A DNA stretch of 64,000 nt from contig JBLMYD010000085.1 of assembly GCA_050258095.1 (NCBI GenBank), positions 28,854 to 92,853 of the forward strand, given 5' to 3'. Every line of letters begins with the position of its first letter. The first letter of the stretch is position 1. Of this stretch, positions 7,970 through 16,844 are shown piece by piece. The notes under the pieces are model-generated. The model saw only the letters and a program-made list of their open reading frames with translations, was not told the DNA's origin and did not search any database. Position numbers and translations under genes: made by a program. The DNA is from VRUE01 sp050258095 (GTDB taxonomy: Bacteria > Actinomycetota > Thermoleophilia > Solirubrobacterales > 70-9).

Positions 7970-8193
7970 GCCGCGACGATGTTGAGCGACTCGCTACCAA
8001 CGGCTTTGCCCTGCGGCTCGTGCTCCGCTGCGCGCAGCTCAAGCATTCCGGCAAGGGCGTCCAGCGCCATCTCGCGAGCCTCCCCCTTGGTCCGGCCCTG
8101 GCTGAACACGCCGGGGACCTCAGGGATCGACGAGACAATCCAGCCGTCGCCTCCCTCCTCGTAGAGGATCGTGAGGTGCAGGGAATCGCTCAT
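7966..8193 (-). CDS. hicB: HicB-family antitoxin
   Basis: The 75-aa protein (MSDSLHLTILYEEGGDGWIV, then IPEVPGVFSQGRTKGEAREM) is a HicB partial RNase-H-like fold that neutralises HicA. The ATG at 8193 is preferred to a TTG two codons upstream. The gene starts 12 bp after the 3' end of a tRNA gene and ends in a 4-bp overlap with hicA. No separate DNA-binding domain is present, so autoregulation, if any, is not evident from the sequence. Confidence 0.85.
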   Translation of the reverse strand: MSDSLHLTILYEEGGDGWIVSSIPEVPGVFSQGRTKGEAREMALDALAGMLELRAAEHEPQGKAVGSESLNIVAA

Positions 8194-8205
8194 GCCCAAA
8201 TTGTA

Positions 8206-8279
<74 letters not shown>

Positions 8280-8297
8280 GTCGGGGATGAGCGTAGC

Positions 8298-8663
8298 TCA
8301 GGCGCTGAAGAGCTGGGCGAGGGAGCGGCCGACGTCGGGGGGCTCCTCTTCGCCATTGGCGGCGGCGGCGGCGCCTTCGGCGATGGCTTTGGCGGCGTCG
8401 GCGATCTGGTGGGTGCGGCCGCCGCGGATGGTGCCGGTCTTCTTCGCCTCCGCGAGATCGGATTCCATCAGGCCGGCGAGCTCGGCGAGGCGGCGCAGGC
8501 CGACGACGCCGGCGGCGCCCTTGAGCGCGTGGGCCTCGAGCCGCATCGTCTCGAAGTCGGTCGTCTCCGTCGCGAGGCCGGCCGCGATCACGTCGCAGCG
8601 GCGTTTGGCCTCCTCCGCGAAGGAGGCGAGCAGCTCTGCGTCCGAATCGGTTTTCTCACTCAT
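8298..8663 (-). CDS. HPt-domain phosphotransfer protein
   Basis: The 121-aa protein is a four-helix HPt domain with the phospho-accepting histidine in EAHALKGAAGVVGL (about residues 43-56). HPt proteins relay phosphate between receiver domains of histidine kinases and response regulators. No kinase or regulator is adjacent, so it is an orphan. Its ATG overlaps the stop of the lipoprotein gene upstream (ATGA), implying coupled expression. Confidence 0.85.
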   Translation of the reverse strand: MSEKTDSDAELLASFAEEAKRRCDVIAAGLATETTDFETMRLEAHALKGAAGVVGLRRLAELAGLMESDLAEAKKTGTIRGGRTHQIADAAKAIAEGAAAAANGEEEPPDVGRSLAQLFSA

Positions 8664-9733
8664 TCGCCCACCAGCTTTCTGACGACTCGCGTCAATTCCT
8701 GCACGCCGAAGGCTCCCTCCACCTCGTCTTCGATCCTGCCGTTAGCCCCAATCGCGAACAGCCACGGCTCGCTCGGCAGGTGGAAGGCCCGCACCTGAGG
8801 GCGCACTCCCTTGTTCGGATCGTTGTCGTTGTAGATCTCCATGTGGATGAAAGCGGCCTTGTCGCCGTAGAGCTGCTTGAGCTGCTCGGCGACGTCGACG
8901 ACCGGCCCGCAGACCCGACTCTGGCAGAACTGAGGGGTCGCGAACAAGAGGATGATCGGTTCCTTCCCATATACGTCCGCGTAGTCGACCTTGTTCTGCG
9001 TGTCGGGCGGAATGCGCGTCGTGATCTTCGAGAGGTCGCCGCCAACGTCTGCCGGCGTCGGCGTGTGGATCAGGGGCGCCTTTTCCCCCACCTTGGGGAC
9101 CTGCGGGAAGGACCCGACGACGGCGCTGGGAAGGAGGCTCGCCGTCAGCTGGCCGTCGCGTTCGACGAGGGCCGCGATTCGCCACTCGCCGTTGCGGGGA
9201 AAGTCGACGTGGGTCACGTAGACGGCGGTTGCCGCGTTGGGGTCGCTGGTCGTGGTCTGGGCTCGGAAGGCGGGTTTGGTCGCCAGCGATTCGACCGCCG
9301 CCGGGAACGGGCCGGTCGCCGGCTGGCCGAGGGCGCGTTTCTCCGCTTCCGGGTTGGCGCGCGCCGAGCCGTTGAGTTCGCCCGATTTGGCCCCCGACGG
9401 GACCTTGGCGAAGTACAGGGCGACCTTGGCGTCGCCGACCTGCTTGCCGTTGCGTTCGAAGACGCCGAACGGGTAACGGTCCCTGCCCTTGACGAAGACC
9501 TCCGCCGCCGGGGAGACGACCAGTTCCGAGGGCCCGGCTGCTTTGAGCACTTCGCCGAGTGTCTTGCCCGTGGCGCTGGGGAAGTCGCTCCTGGCCGGCG
9601 CCGGCTGGTTTCCCGCTTCCGCGGAGGAGCCCGTCGACGATCCCGAACCGCCGCAACCGACCGCGAAAAGCGCGACCGTGGCCAGCACGACGCAGAGAGC
9701 GCTTAGGGCTCGGGGAGAGCGCACGCGCGGCAT
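8660..9733 (-). CDS. Lipoprotein with thioredoxin-like domain
   Basis: Starting at the ATG 9731-9733 the 357-aa protein has a signal peptide (ALCVVLATVALFAVGC) ending in a lipobox Cys followed by a Gly/Ser-rich tether, so it should be anchored outside the membrane. The C-terminal 110 residues resemble a thioredoxin fold: EPIILLFATPQFCQSRVCGP, then AFIHMEIYND and the cis-Pro region EPWLFAIGANG. The CXXC is replaced by CQSRVC (Cys-x4-Cys), so redox activity is uncertain. It overlaps the HPt gene by 4 bp. Confidence 0.75.
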   Translation of the reverse strand: MPRVRSPRALSALCVVLATVALFAVGCGGSGSSTGSSAEAGNQPAPARSDFPSATGKTLGEVLKAAGPSELVVSPAAEVFVKGRDRYPFGVFERNGKQVGDAKVALYFAKVPSGAKSGELNGSARANPEAEKRALGQPATGPFPAAVESLATKPAFRAQTTTSDPNAATAVYVTHVDFPRNGEWRIAALVERDGQLTASLLPSAVVGSFPQVPKVGEKAPLIHTPTPADVGGDLSKITTRIPPDTQNKVDYADVYGKEPIILLFATPQFCQSRVCGPVVDVAEQLKQLYGDKAAFIHMEIYNDNDPNKGVRPQVRAFHLPSEPWLFAIGANGRIEDEVEGAFGVQELTRVVRKLVGE

Positions 9734-9831
9734 GTTATTGAGCAAAACGGGCCGGCAACCGCCTCGTCGGGACGCTCTCGCCGGGCCGGGGATAAGGTCT
9801 CGGCGACGATGGCGACGAGGAGGAGGCGGAG

Positions 9832-10563
9832 TTGGCGGAGCGAGCGGCACTGATAACCGGAGGGTCCAGCGGCATCGGACTGGCGATCGCAAAGGCGCTG
9901 GGCGAGGAGGGCTATGCGCTCACGGTCGCGGCACGCCGGCCCGAGAAGCTCGAGGCGGCGGCCGACGAGCTGCGCTCCGCGGGTCTCGAGGTCCTCAGCG
10001 TCGCCGCCAACATGACCGACGAGGACGACATCGTCGGCGTCTTCGCCAAGCACCGCGAGCGCTACGGCCGGCTCGACGTCCTCGTCAACAACGCGGGCGT
10101 CGGCATCGGGGCGCCGATGGAGGAGATCCAGACCAAGCACCTCGACATGCAGCTGGCGGTCAACCTGCGGGCGCTGATCGTCGGCACCCGCGAGGGCCTC
10201 CCCCTCCTGCGCGAGGCGGGCGCCGAGCACGGCAAGGCGCTGATCGTCAACACGGCCTCGATCGCCGGCAAGGGCGGCCAGGCCTGGCTCTCGATCTACG
10301 CGGCGACCAAGGCCGCCGTGATCAACTTCACGCAGTCGACCCACCGCGAGGTCGGCGGCGCCGGCATCCAGTGCACGGCGCTGGCGCCCGGCTTCGTCGA
10401 GACGCCGATGACCCAGTTCGTCCAGGGCCAGATCCCACCCGAGGAGATGATCCGGCCGGAGGACATCGGCGAGGCCGTCCGCTTCCTCCTGCGAACCTCG
10501 AGGAACTGCCATGTGCCCGAGATTGTCTTCACCCGTCCCGGCGAGGGACTCGACACGCCCTGA
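9832..10563 (+). CDS. Short-chain dehydrogenase/reductase
   Basis: The 243-aa Rossmann-fold oxidoreductase has GGSSGIG for NAD(P) binding, NNAG, the catalytic Ser in NTASIAG and YAATK (Tyr and Lys). The start is a TTG chosen because AGGAGG lies just upstream; no ATG fits the conserved N-terminus. Substrate is not determinable. It is divergent from the lipoprotein gene and 33 bp ahead of a glycosyltransferase, suggesting a two-gene transcript. Confidence 0.85.
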   Translation: MAERAALITGGSSGIGLAIAKALGEEGYALTVAARRPEKLEAAADELRSAGLEVLSVAANMTDEDDIVGVFAKHRERYGRLDVLVNNAGVGIGAPMEEIQTKHLDMQLAVNLRALIVGTREGLPLLREAGAEHGKALIVNTASIAGKGGQAWLSIYAATKAAVINFTQSTHREVGGAGIQCTALAPGFVETPMTQFVQGQIPPEEMIRPEDIGEAVRFLLRTSRNCHVPEIVFTRPGEGLDTP

Positions 10564-10596
10564 CGGCCTCTACGGCAACGGTAGAGCCTCGTCAGC

Positions 10597-11790
10597 ATGA
10601 GGTTCCTGGTAGCGGCATTCGGCGACGCCGGTCACGTCTTCCCCGCGATCGCCCTGGGCCGGGCCCTGGTGGGGCGTGGGCACGAGGTGACGATCGAGAC
10701 CTGGGAGGAGCGCCGCGAGACCGTGGAAGGCGCCGGCCTGGGCTTCGCCGCGGCCGAGGAATACCGGATGTTCCCCCCGCCCGACCCCGAATCTCCGGAG
10801 GGCGCCCACGCGGCCGAGGCGGCGCGGGCGCTGCTGCCGCTGCTGGAGGAGATGCGCCCGCACGCGGTCGTCAGCGACATCCTCACCCTGGCGCCGACCC
10901 TGGCGGCCGAGAAGGCGGGCGTGCCGCTGGCGACCCTGATCCCGCACATCTACCCGGTCGTCGAGCCGGGGTTGCCGTTCTTCGCGGTCGGGCTGCAACC
11001 ACCGCGGACGCCACTCGGGCGGGCGGTCTGGCGGGCCGGTCAGCGGGCGCTGAACATCGGCCTCGAGCAGGGCCGCAGCGACCTCAACCGGCAGCGGGCG
11101 AGACTCGGCCTGGCCGCGATCGACCGCTTCCACGGCGGGATCAGCCCCGACCTCGCCCTGGTCGCGACCTTTCCCCAGCTCGAGCACGAGCGGCGCTGGC
11201 CGGCCGGGGTCGAGATCACCGGGCCGATGGCCTTCGAGATGCCCCATCCGGACATCGAGCTGCCGCCAGGCGACGACCCGCTCGTCCTGGTCGCGCCGAG
11301 CACGGCCCACGACTCCGACAACCAGCTCGTCCGCACCGCGCTCGCGGCGCTGGCGGAGGAGCCCGTGCGGGTGGTCGCGACCACCAACCGCGTCGCCCCC
11401 CGGCGCCCGATCGAGGTGCCCGCCAACGCGACCCGCGTCGAGTGGCTCAGCTACAGCCAGCTGATGCCCGAAGCCTCGCTGGTCATCTCCCACGGCGGGC
11501 ACGGAACGGTGACCAGGGCACTGAGCGCCGGCACGCCGGTCCTGACCTGCCCGATCACGGGCGACATGAGCGAGACGGCGATGCGAGTCGCATGGGCGGG
11601 CTGCGGCCTCTCCCTGCCCTGGCGCCTCTGCCGCCCGGCGCCGCTGCGCTGGGCGACGCAGCGCCTGCTCGCCGACGCCTCCTTCGCCGCACGCGGCGCC
11701 GAGCTCGCCGCCTGGGCCGCCGAGCACGACGGCGCCGCCCGCGGCGCCGAGCTGGTCGAGCAGCTGGCGCTCAGCCGCATCGCGGCCTGA
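10597..11790 (+). CDS. GT1-family (UGT/MGT-like) glycosyltransferase
   Basis: The 397-aa protein has the GT-B fold of macrolide/UDP-glucuronosyl-type transferases: N-terminal MRFLVAAFGDAGHVFPAIAL with the catalytic-site His, and the nucleotide-sugar signature SHGGHGTVTRALSAGTPVL about 310 residues in. Such enzymes glycosylate small lipophilic acceptors such as terpenoids or polyketides. No biosynthetic cluster is adjacent apart from the SDR upstream, so the acceptor is unknown. Confidence 0.85.
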   Translation: MRFLVAAFGDAGHVFPAIALGRALVGRGHEVTIETWEERRETVEGAGLGFAAAEEYRMFPPPDPESPEGAHAAEAARALLPLLEEMRPHAVVSDILTLAPTLAAEKAGVPLATLIPHIYPVVEPGLPFFAVGLQPPRTPLGRAVWRAGQRALNIGLEQGRSDLNRQRARLGLAAIDRFHGGISPDLALVATFPQLEHERRWPAGVEITGPMAFEMPHPDIELPPGDDPLVLVAPSTAHDSDNQLVRTALAALAEEPVRVVATTNRVAPRRPIEVPANATRVEWLSYSQLMPEASLVISHGGHGTVTRALSAGTPVLTCPITGDMSETAMRVAWAGCGLSLPWRLCRPAPLRWATQRLLADASFAARGAELAAWAAEHDGAARGAELVEQLALSRIAA

Positions 11791-11797
11791 GAAGAAG

Positions 11798-11869
11798 CTC
11801 CGGGGGTGGGACTCGAACCCACATTGGACGCCTTAACAGGGCGCTGCCTTACCAGTCGGCCACCCCGGA
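11798..11869 (-). tRNA. tRNA-Asn (GTT)
   Basis: 72-nt cloverleaf: acceptor TCCGGGG/CCCCGGA, D arm GCC...GGC, anticodon stem and loop AGCGCC-CTGTTAA-GGCGT giving anticodon GTT, T arm GTGGG-TTCGAGT-CCCAC, discriminator G. CCA is not encoded. It sits 8 bp beyond the convergent glycosyltransferase stop, with an HNH gene ending 14 bp upstream of its 5' end. Confidence 0.95.
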
Positions 11870-11882
11870 TCGACACGCTGCA

Positions 11883-12488
11883 CTAATCCGAACTGGCTAC
11901 TCCGGACGGCAGCGGCGCAGCGGACTTTACCGGTAGATCGACGGCACCAACCTCAAGCTCGGCATGGCAATTGGCGCAGAGCAGCACGCACTTCGCCGCC
12001 TCCGCGCGCAGCTTCTCCAAGGATCGCGTGATCCCGCGCACGCCCAGGCCGAACGACTTGGTCGTCGGGTCGAGGTGATGGAACTGAAGGGCCGCCGGGT
12101 GTCGCGCATACCCACACAGAGCACATGCACCGCCCGCCTCTGCGACGAGCATCTCCTTCACCTTCCGCCGCCGACGCGCTACCGCTTCGGCGTTGCACTT
12201 GGCGCAGCGTAGACGGCGTTCGGAGACGACGGAGACGTGCCGCGTCAGGCCATGCCTCTTGCAGACGAGCTCGACCTCGCGCTTTCCCTCGCGGCGAAGG
12301 TCATTGAGAACCTCACGTCGCCGTGCCTGCCGCGTTCGCAACCCGTGGCGCTTCAGCCACTTCTTCGCCGTCGAGTCGCTGACGCCGAGCCGCCGCGCGA
12401 TCTTCTCGATCGTCAGCCCCTCGTCCACGAGGCGCTTCAATTCCGCTCGACGGAGGCCCTGCCCTGTCCGGCTTTCCCCCGGATCCAT
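11883..12488 (-). CDS. HTH plus HNH-endonuclease-like protein
   Basis: The 201-aa protein begins with a helix-turn-helix (ELKRLVDEGLTIEKIARRLG, then VSDSTAKKWLKRHGL), then a Cys pair RCAKCN, and a C-terminal HNH-type module: CALCGYARHPAALQFHHLDP followed 35 residues later by CVLLCANCHAELE. The four Cys and HH arrangement is that of zinc-stabilised HNH nucleases. These occur in mobile elements and defence loci. Start ATG 12488. It sits next to tRNA-Asn and a nuclease-like gene. Confidence 0.8.
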   Translation of the reverse strand: MDPGESRTGQGLRRAELKRLVDEGLTIEKIARRLGVSDSTAKKWLKRHGLRTRQARRREVLNDLRREGKREVELVCKRHGLTRHVSVVSERRLRCAKCNAEAVARRRRKVKEMLVAEAGGACALCGYARHPAALQFHHLDPTTKSFGLGVRGITRSLEKLRAEAAKCVLLCANCHAELEVGAVDLPVKSAAPLPSGVASSD

Positions 12489-12536
12489 GCGGAAATGATC
12501 TTCGCCGGATCGGACGCCAATACGAACACGCGTTCG

Positions 12537-13946
12537 CTACTCGAACCCGAACGGCACGATCTCGGCGAGGCGCTGGAGGTTGGTCTCGTGCTCGCGGCGA
12601 ACGGTGGTCTCCGACTTCGCAGGGGCAGGCGGGGCCGCGGCGGCAGGCTCGGTCGCCTGCTCCTCTTTCTGGATCTTCGGCGCCTTGGTGGGAGGCGGCA
12701 CGATCCCCTGGACCAGGTCGCGATAGAACTCGGTCACCTGGCGCTGGGTCTCGGTGACGAACGATCCCTCCTTGCGACCGTCCTTCTTCCCCATCGGTCT
12801 CGAGAGCGCGACGACGAACCCGCGGGGCTCGCGTTTGGGCTCGTCCTTCATCAGCAGCAGCTCGGGCCTTTTGCGGCAGTCCTTCAGCAGCTCCGAGCGA
12901 GTGGCGCGCACGCGAGCGAACCGGACATCGATCCGGAGGTCGTCGGGCGCGCCCTTCAACTGGCGAAGCAACCAGTTGATCCGGGTCCTTGGCCTCCCCT
13001 CCCGGGGGGCGGGCACCTCGACGCTCGTCGTCACCAGCCGCGCCCGAAGGTCCGCCTCGATCCCGATCGGGCCGACGGCATCCGGCACCTGTATCGAGCA
13101 GGTGAAGGTCCCGTCCGACGCCAATCGCCGAGTCGCGGCGGCGATCTGCTCCGTCGGCGACTTGCCGCGTGGACGCAGGTGCTTGACGTCCACCCCAAGC
13201 CCCTGGCTCAGGTGGAGACAGAGGTACTCAGCGAACTGCTCCCAGCGTCCGGCGATCGCTTCGGCCTGCGGGTCCTCGGCCCGCAGCGTGCCGTTGCGGG
13301 CGCTTTCCCTCACACCGACCCACTCGTTGCCCATGCCGTTGAAACCGCTGGCGCCCGACTTCTCGTCGTCCAGGTACCGGATCAGCTCGCCGAGAATCCA
13401 CGCCTGGTCGGGATCGGCTATCCCGCGGAACCTGTGCTGAACGATCGCCTCCGTCAGCACCCTCCACCATGACAGGTGGTACACAGTGAGACCTCGGAGC
13501 TTCGATTTGCGAACCGCGTAGGGCAGGGCTCGGGAGTCTCCGCGAATCTGGTTTGAGATGGTCAGCAATCCGTCGAAACCATGCTCGCGCGCCAGGTCGA
13601 GGTACCGGGAAACCTGGTCTCCCTCCAGCAGAGCTCCGCCCGTCTTTATCTCGACCAGGCAGCTCCACCGTTTCTTGCCACGCTCTACGACCACCGCCCC
13701 GTCCGGGATGTGCAGCTTCTCCTCTCCGTCGACGAACCGGAGCTCGGTGAACGTGGAGATCTTCCCCTTCGGCGCCTTCATCTCGGACAGAAGCCCGTGG
13801 CAGAAGTCCGGCACCGCGCTCATCACCGCCAGCAGGGCCGAGGCTGCGCGGCGCTCCTGCTCACCCTGATTGCGAATTCCCGCGGTGGGCAGCAGTCGGG
13901 CCGCTGTCCATTCGTCGCGCATCGAGTCCCAGCGTTCGCTCCCCAA
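12537..13946 (-). CDS. Large protein with restriction-nuclease-like (PD-(D/E)XK) N-terminal region
   Basis: The 469-aa protein starts at TTG 13944-13946, supported by GGAAGGAG five bases upstream. Residues about 70-110 read LHIPDGAVVVERGKKRWSCL then VEIKTGG, a plausible PD...(D/E)XK active site, followed by a helix and a strand (RYLDLAREHGFDGLLTISN). The rest has a long basic middle and a Pro/Ala/Lys tail, with no membrane segment. Similar 450-470 aa actinobacterial proteins are, to my recollection, annotated only as hypothetical or stress-response. Function is unproven; a DNA-acting defence or repair role is inference from the motif and the HNH neighbour. Confidence 0.65.
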   Translation of the reverse strand: MGSERWDSMRDEWTAARLLPTAGIRNQGEQERRAASALLAVMSAVPDFCHGLLSEMKAPKGKISTFTELRFVDGEEKLHIPDGAVVVERGKKRWSCLVEIKTGGALLEGDQVSRYLDLAREHGFDGLLTISNQIRGDSRALPYAVRKSKLRGLTVYHLSWWRVLTEAIVQHRFRGIADPDQAWILGELIRYLDDEKSGASGFNGMGNEWVGVRESARNGTLRAEDPQAEAIAGRWEQFAEYLCLHLSQGLGVDVKHLRPRGKSPTEQIAAATRRLASDGTFTCSIQVPDAVGPIGIEADLRARLVTTSVEVPAPREGRPRTRINWLLRQLKGAPDDLRIDVRFARVRATRSELLKDCRKRPELLLMKDEPKREPRGFVVALSRPMGKKDGRKEGSFVTETQRQVTEFYRDLVQGIVPPPTKAPKIQKEEQATEPAAAAPPAPAKSETTVRREHETNLQRLAEIVPFGFE

Positions 13947-14006
13947 AACGACTCCTTCCGTACCCGTATAGGGCGAGAGCGTAGTCGTTCGGCGAGTCCG
14001 GTGGTG

Positions 14007-15785
14007 TTAACCGCGGACGCGCTCGGCGTGGGCGATGCGTTCGACCAGGGCGGCGCGTTCGCGGCTGAGGGCGGCGCGGCGCTCGTAGTCGTCGCGTTCA
14101 CCGGCCGCGGCGATCTCGGCCTCGAGGCGGCGCTGCTCCAGCAGGAGGAAGTTGAGCTCCATCGCCTCCGGCGAGGCCGGCTCGTCGTGGGCGACGATCA
14201 CCAGCTCGGCGATCAGGCCGGAGAGCTCGGCGTCGTCGCGCGGCAGGTCCGAGGCGGGATCGCCGGGGTGCTTGCGCAGCCAGGCGGCGACGCGGGCGCC
14301 GAGCGGCGAGAGGTGTCCCTCGCTGAGGCGCGCCAGGTATTCGCTGCCCTCGTCGGGGAGCGCGATGCACATCGCCAGCAGCGCCCGCTCGCGACGCTCG
14401 CGCGAGGTCAGCTCGGCGGCTCGCCGGGGCGCGGGTGCTCCGGCAGCGTCGCCGGTCGCAGCCGCGGACTCGCCGCCGCTCGCCGGCCGGGACGCCACCA
14501 CCCGCCCCATCACCATCGCCGGCTCGAGGTCGAGCCGCTCGGCGACCCGCCGCACCAGGTCGTCGCGGCTGGCGCTCTCCCCCATGCCGGCGAGGATCGG
14601 CGCGACCTCGGCCAGCGCCCCGTCGCGCTCGGCGGGCGAGCCGACGTCGGTGCGGCCGAGCACGAGGTCGACCTGGAAGGCGGTCAGCTCGACGGCGCCG
14701 TCGAGCAGCGCCCGGAAGCGATCCGCACCGCCCTCGGCGGCCATCGTCTCGGCCGGGTCCTCGCCGGCCGGCATCGCCGCCACGCGCAGGCGCATCTTGC
14801 GCCCGGCCGCGACCCGCTGGGCGCGCAGCATCGCCTCCTGGCCGGCGGCGTCGGCGTCGAGCGCGAGCACGACCTCCTCGACCATCCCGGAGAGCGCCGC
14901 CACCTGCTCGCCGGTGATCGCCGTGCCCATCACTCCGACCGCCTCCTCGATCCCGGCCTGGTGCAGGGCGAGCACGTCCGTGTATCCCTCGACCACGACG
15001 GCCCGCCCGGCTTTGGCGATCGCCGCCTTGGCGAGGTCGATCCCGTACAGCATCTGACTCTTGTGGAAGAAGTCGGTCTCGGCCGTGTTGACGTACTTGG
15101 CGCCCTGGTCGGAGCGCATCGCCCGCCCGCCGAAGCCGAGCGTGCGCCCGCGCCGGTCCCGGATCGGGAACATGATCCGCGAGCGGAAGCGGTCGTACTC
15201 GCCGCCGCCGCGGCCGCGCTGGACGAGGCCGACGCCGCGCAGCTCCTCGACCTCGAAGCCGGCCCGCTGCCCACGCAGCAGCACCTTGTCCCAGGCGCTG
15301 GGCGCGAAGCCGACCCCGAACGCGCGCAGGACCTCCTCGCCCAGGCCGCGCCCGGTCAGGTACTCGCGCGCCTTCGCCGCCTCCTCGGATTCCCACAGGT
15401 AGGCCGCGTAGAAGGCAGCCGTGCGGTCGAGCAGGTCGCCGAGGCGGCGGCGCTGCTGCCGCCGCGCCTCCGCCTGCGGGTCCTCCTTCTCGCGCTCCAG
15501 CTCCACCCCGTAGCGGTCGGCGAGCAGCTCGACCGCCTCGGCGAAGCCCAGGCCCTCCTTCTCTTCGACGAACTTGATCGTGTCGCCGCCGGCGCCGCAG
15601 CCGAAGCAGTGGTAGAGCTTTTCCTGCGCGTCGACCGAGAACGACGGCGTGCGCTCCTCGTGGAAGGGACAGAGGCCGACCCAGCGCGCTCCCTGGCGGC
15701 GCAGGTCGGTGTGCGCGGAGACGACCTCGACGATGTCGGCGGCCTGCTTGACGCGCTCCAGGCTCTCAGCCGAGATCAGCGCCAC
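14007..15785 (-). CDS. dnaG: DNA primase
   Basis: The 592-aa primase has the CHC2 zinc finger (CPFHEERTPSF then YHCFGCGAGGD, about residues 37-63), the RNA polymerase core with the TOPRIM motif VVVEGYTDVLALHQ and LALDADAAG, and a C-terminal helicase-binding domain. The GTG at 15783-15785 is chosen because GAGGAA precedes it by 5 nt and it yields the conserved N-terminus ISAESLERVKQAADIVEVVS. It overlaps the dgt stop by 10 bp, so dgt and dnaG are co-transcribed, an order common in actinobacteria. Confidence 0.97.
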   Translation of the reverse strand: MALISAESLERVKQAADIVEVVSAHTDLRRQGARWVGLCPFHEERTPSFSVDAQEKLYHCFGCGAGGDTIKFVEEKEGLGFAEAVELLADRYGVELEREKEDPQAEARRQQRRRLGDLLDRTAAFYAAYLWESEEAAKAREYLTGRGLGEEVLRAFGVGFAPSAWDKVLLRGQRAGFEVEELRGVGLVQRGRGGGEYDRFRSRIMFPIRDRRGRTLGFGGRAMRSDQGAKYVNTAETDFFHKSQMLYGIDLAKAAIAKAGRAVVVEGYTDVLALHQAGIEEAVGVMGTAITGEQVAALSGMVEEVVLALDADAAGQEAMLRAQRVAAGRKMRLRVAAMPAGEDPAETMAAEGGADRFRALLDGAVELTAFQVDLVLGRTDVGSPAERDGALAEVAPILAGMGESASRDDLVRRVAERLDLEPAMVMGRVVASRPASGGESAAATGDAAGAPAPRRAAELTSRERRERALLAMCIALPDEGSEYLARLSEGHLSPLGARVAAWLRKHPGDPASDLPRDDAELSGLIAELVIVAHDEPASPEAMELNFLLLEQRRLEAEIAAAGERDDYERRAALSRERAALVERIAHAERVRG

Positions 15786-16789
15786 AGGGATTCCTCGGGC
15801 ACGGTCAGCTCGGCGAACTTGGCGATGCAGTAGCGGTCGGTCATGCCGGCGAGGTAGTCGGTCACCCGCGCCGGCGCGTCGGCATCCGGATCGAGCTCGG
15901 GAACCTCGTCCAGATGGTCGAGGTAGTGGTCGAAGAGCGCCCGCATCGCGCGGTGCACCCGCTCGTGCTCGTCGCGGGCGACCGGGCCGAGGTAGACGCG
16001 ATCGAACATGAACTTGCGCAGGCGCAGCATCGCGCCGCCGACCTCCTCGCTCTGGGCGATGTCGCCCGCTCCGCGCGAGCGCTCGACGATGTCGCGAACC
16101 AGCGTGTCGATCCGCGCCGAGCCGGTCTCGCCGAGCAGCTCGATCTCCGCCACCGGAAGGTCGCCCGCGCTGAGGATCCCGGCCCGCAGCGCGTCGTCGA
16201 TGTCGTGGTTGATGTAGGCGACGCGATCGACCAGCTTGACGATCCGCCCCTCCAGCGTCGCCGGCTTGCGCGAGCCGGTGTGGTTGAGGATGCCGTCGCG
16301 CACCTCCTCGGTCAGGTTGAGGCCTCGCCCGTCGCGCTCCAGCACCTCGACGACGCGCAGCGAGTGCTCGTTGTGCCTGAAGCCCGCTCCCCCGTGCTCG
16401 CGCAGCGCCGCGTCCAGCGCCTCCTCGCCGGCGTGGCCGAAGGGCGGGTGGCCGAGGTCGTGACCGAGGCCGATCGCCTCGGTCAGGTCCTCGTTGAGGC
16501 CGAGGGCTCGCGCCACCGTGCGGGCGATCCCGCACGCCTCGAGCGTGTGGGTGAGCCGCGTGCGGTAGTGGTCCCCCTCGGGCGCGACGAAGACCTGCGT
16601 CTTGTGCTTGAGGCGCCGGAACGCCTTCGAGTGGACGATGCGGTCGCGGTCGCGCTGGAACGGCGTCCGCAACGGGCTGTCGGCCTCCTCGACCCGCCGC
16701 CGCGCCGGATAGGACCGCGTCGCCCCCTCGATCAAGAACTGCTCCTCCCAAGCAGAGACCCGGTCCTCGAGGCTGACAGTCAGGGACAC
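15776..16789 (-). CDS. dgt: Deoxyguanosinetriphosphate triphosphohydrolase-like protein
   Basis: This 337-aa HD-domain enzyme hydrolyses dNTPs to deoxynucleoside and triphosphate. It carries FRRLKHKTQVF, the HD ligands in RLTHTLE and GHDLGHPPFGHAGE, and later KLVDRVAYINHDIDD. Length fits the short actinobacterial dGTPase family. Start is GTG 16789. It leads a dgt-dnaG operon; an R2 repeat copy lies 56 bp upstream, between it and recO. Confidence 0.93.
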   Translation of the reverse strand: MSLTVSLEDRVSAWEEQFLIEGATRSYPARRRVEEADSPLRTPFQRDRDRIVHSKAFRRLKHKTQVFVAPEGDHYRTRLTHTLEACGIARTVARALGLNEDLTEAIGLGHDLGHPPFGHAGEEALDAALREHGGAGFRHNEHSLRVVEVLERDGRGLNLTEEVRDGILNHTGSRKPATLEGRIVKLVDRVAYINHDIDDALRAGILSAGDLPVAEIELLGETGSARIDTLVRDIVERSRGAGDIAQSEEVGGAMLRLRKFMFDRVYLGPVARDEHERVHRAMRALFDHYLDHLDEVPELDPDADAPARVTDYLAGMTDRYCIAKFAELTVPEESLWR

Positions 16790-16844
16790 CCGTCGATCAT
16801 AAGGAGCCGGGAAGAGACTCGCCGGAGCCTCCCGCGGACCAACT

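Noticed and set aside
12226..12245. GACGTGCCGCGTC inside the HNH gene as another R2 copy
   Set aside because: Matches only half an arm and has no core or opposite arm at the fixed distance.
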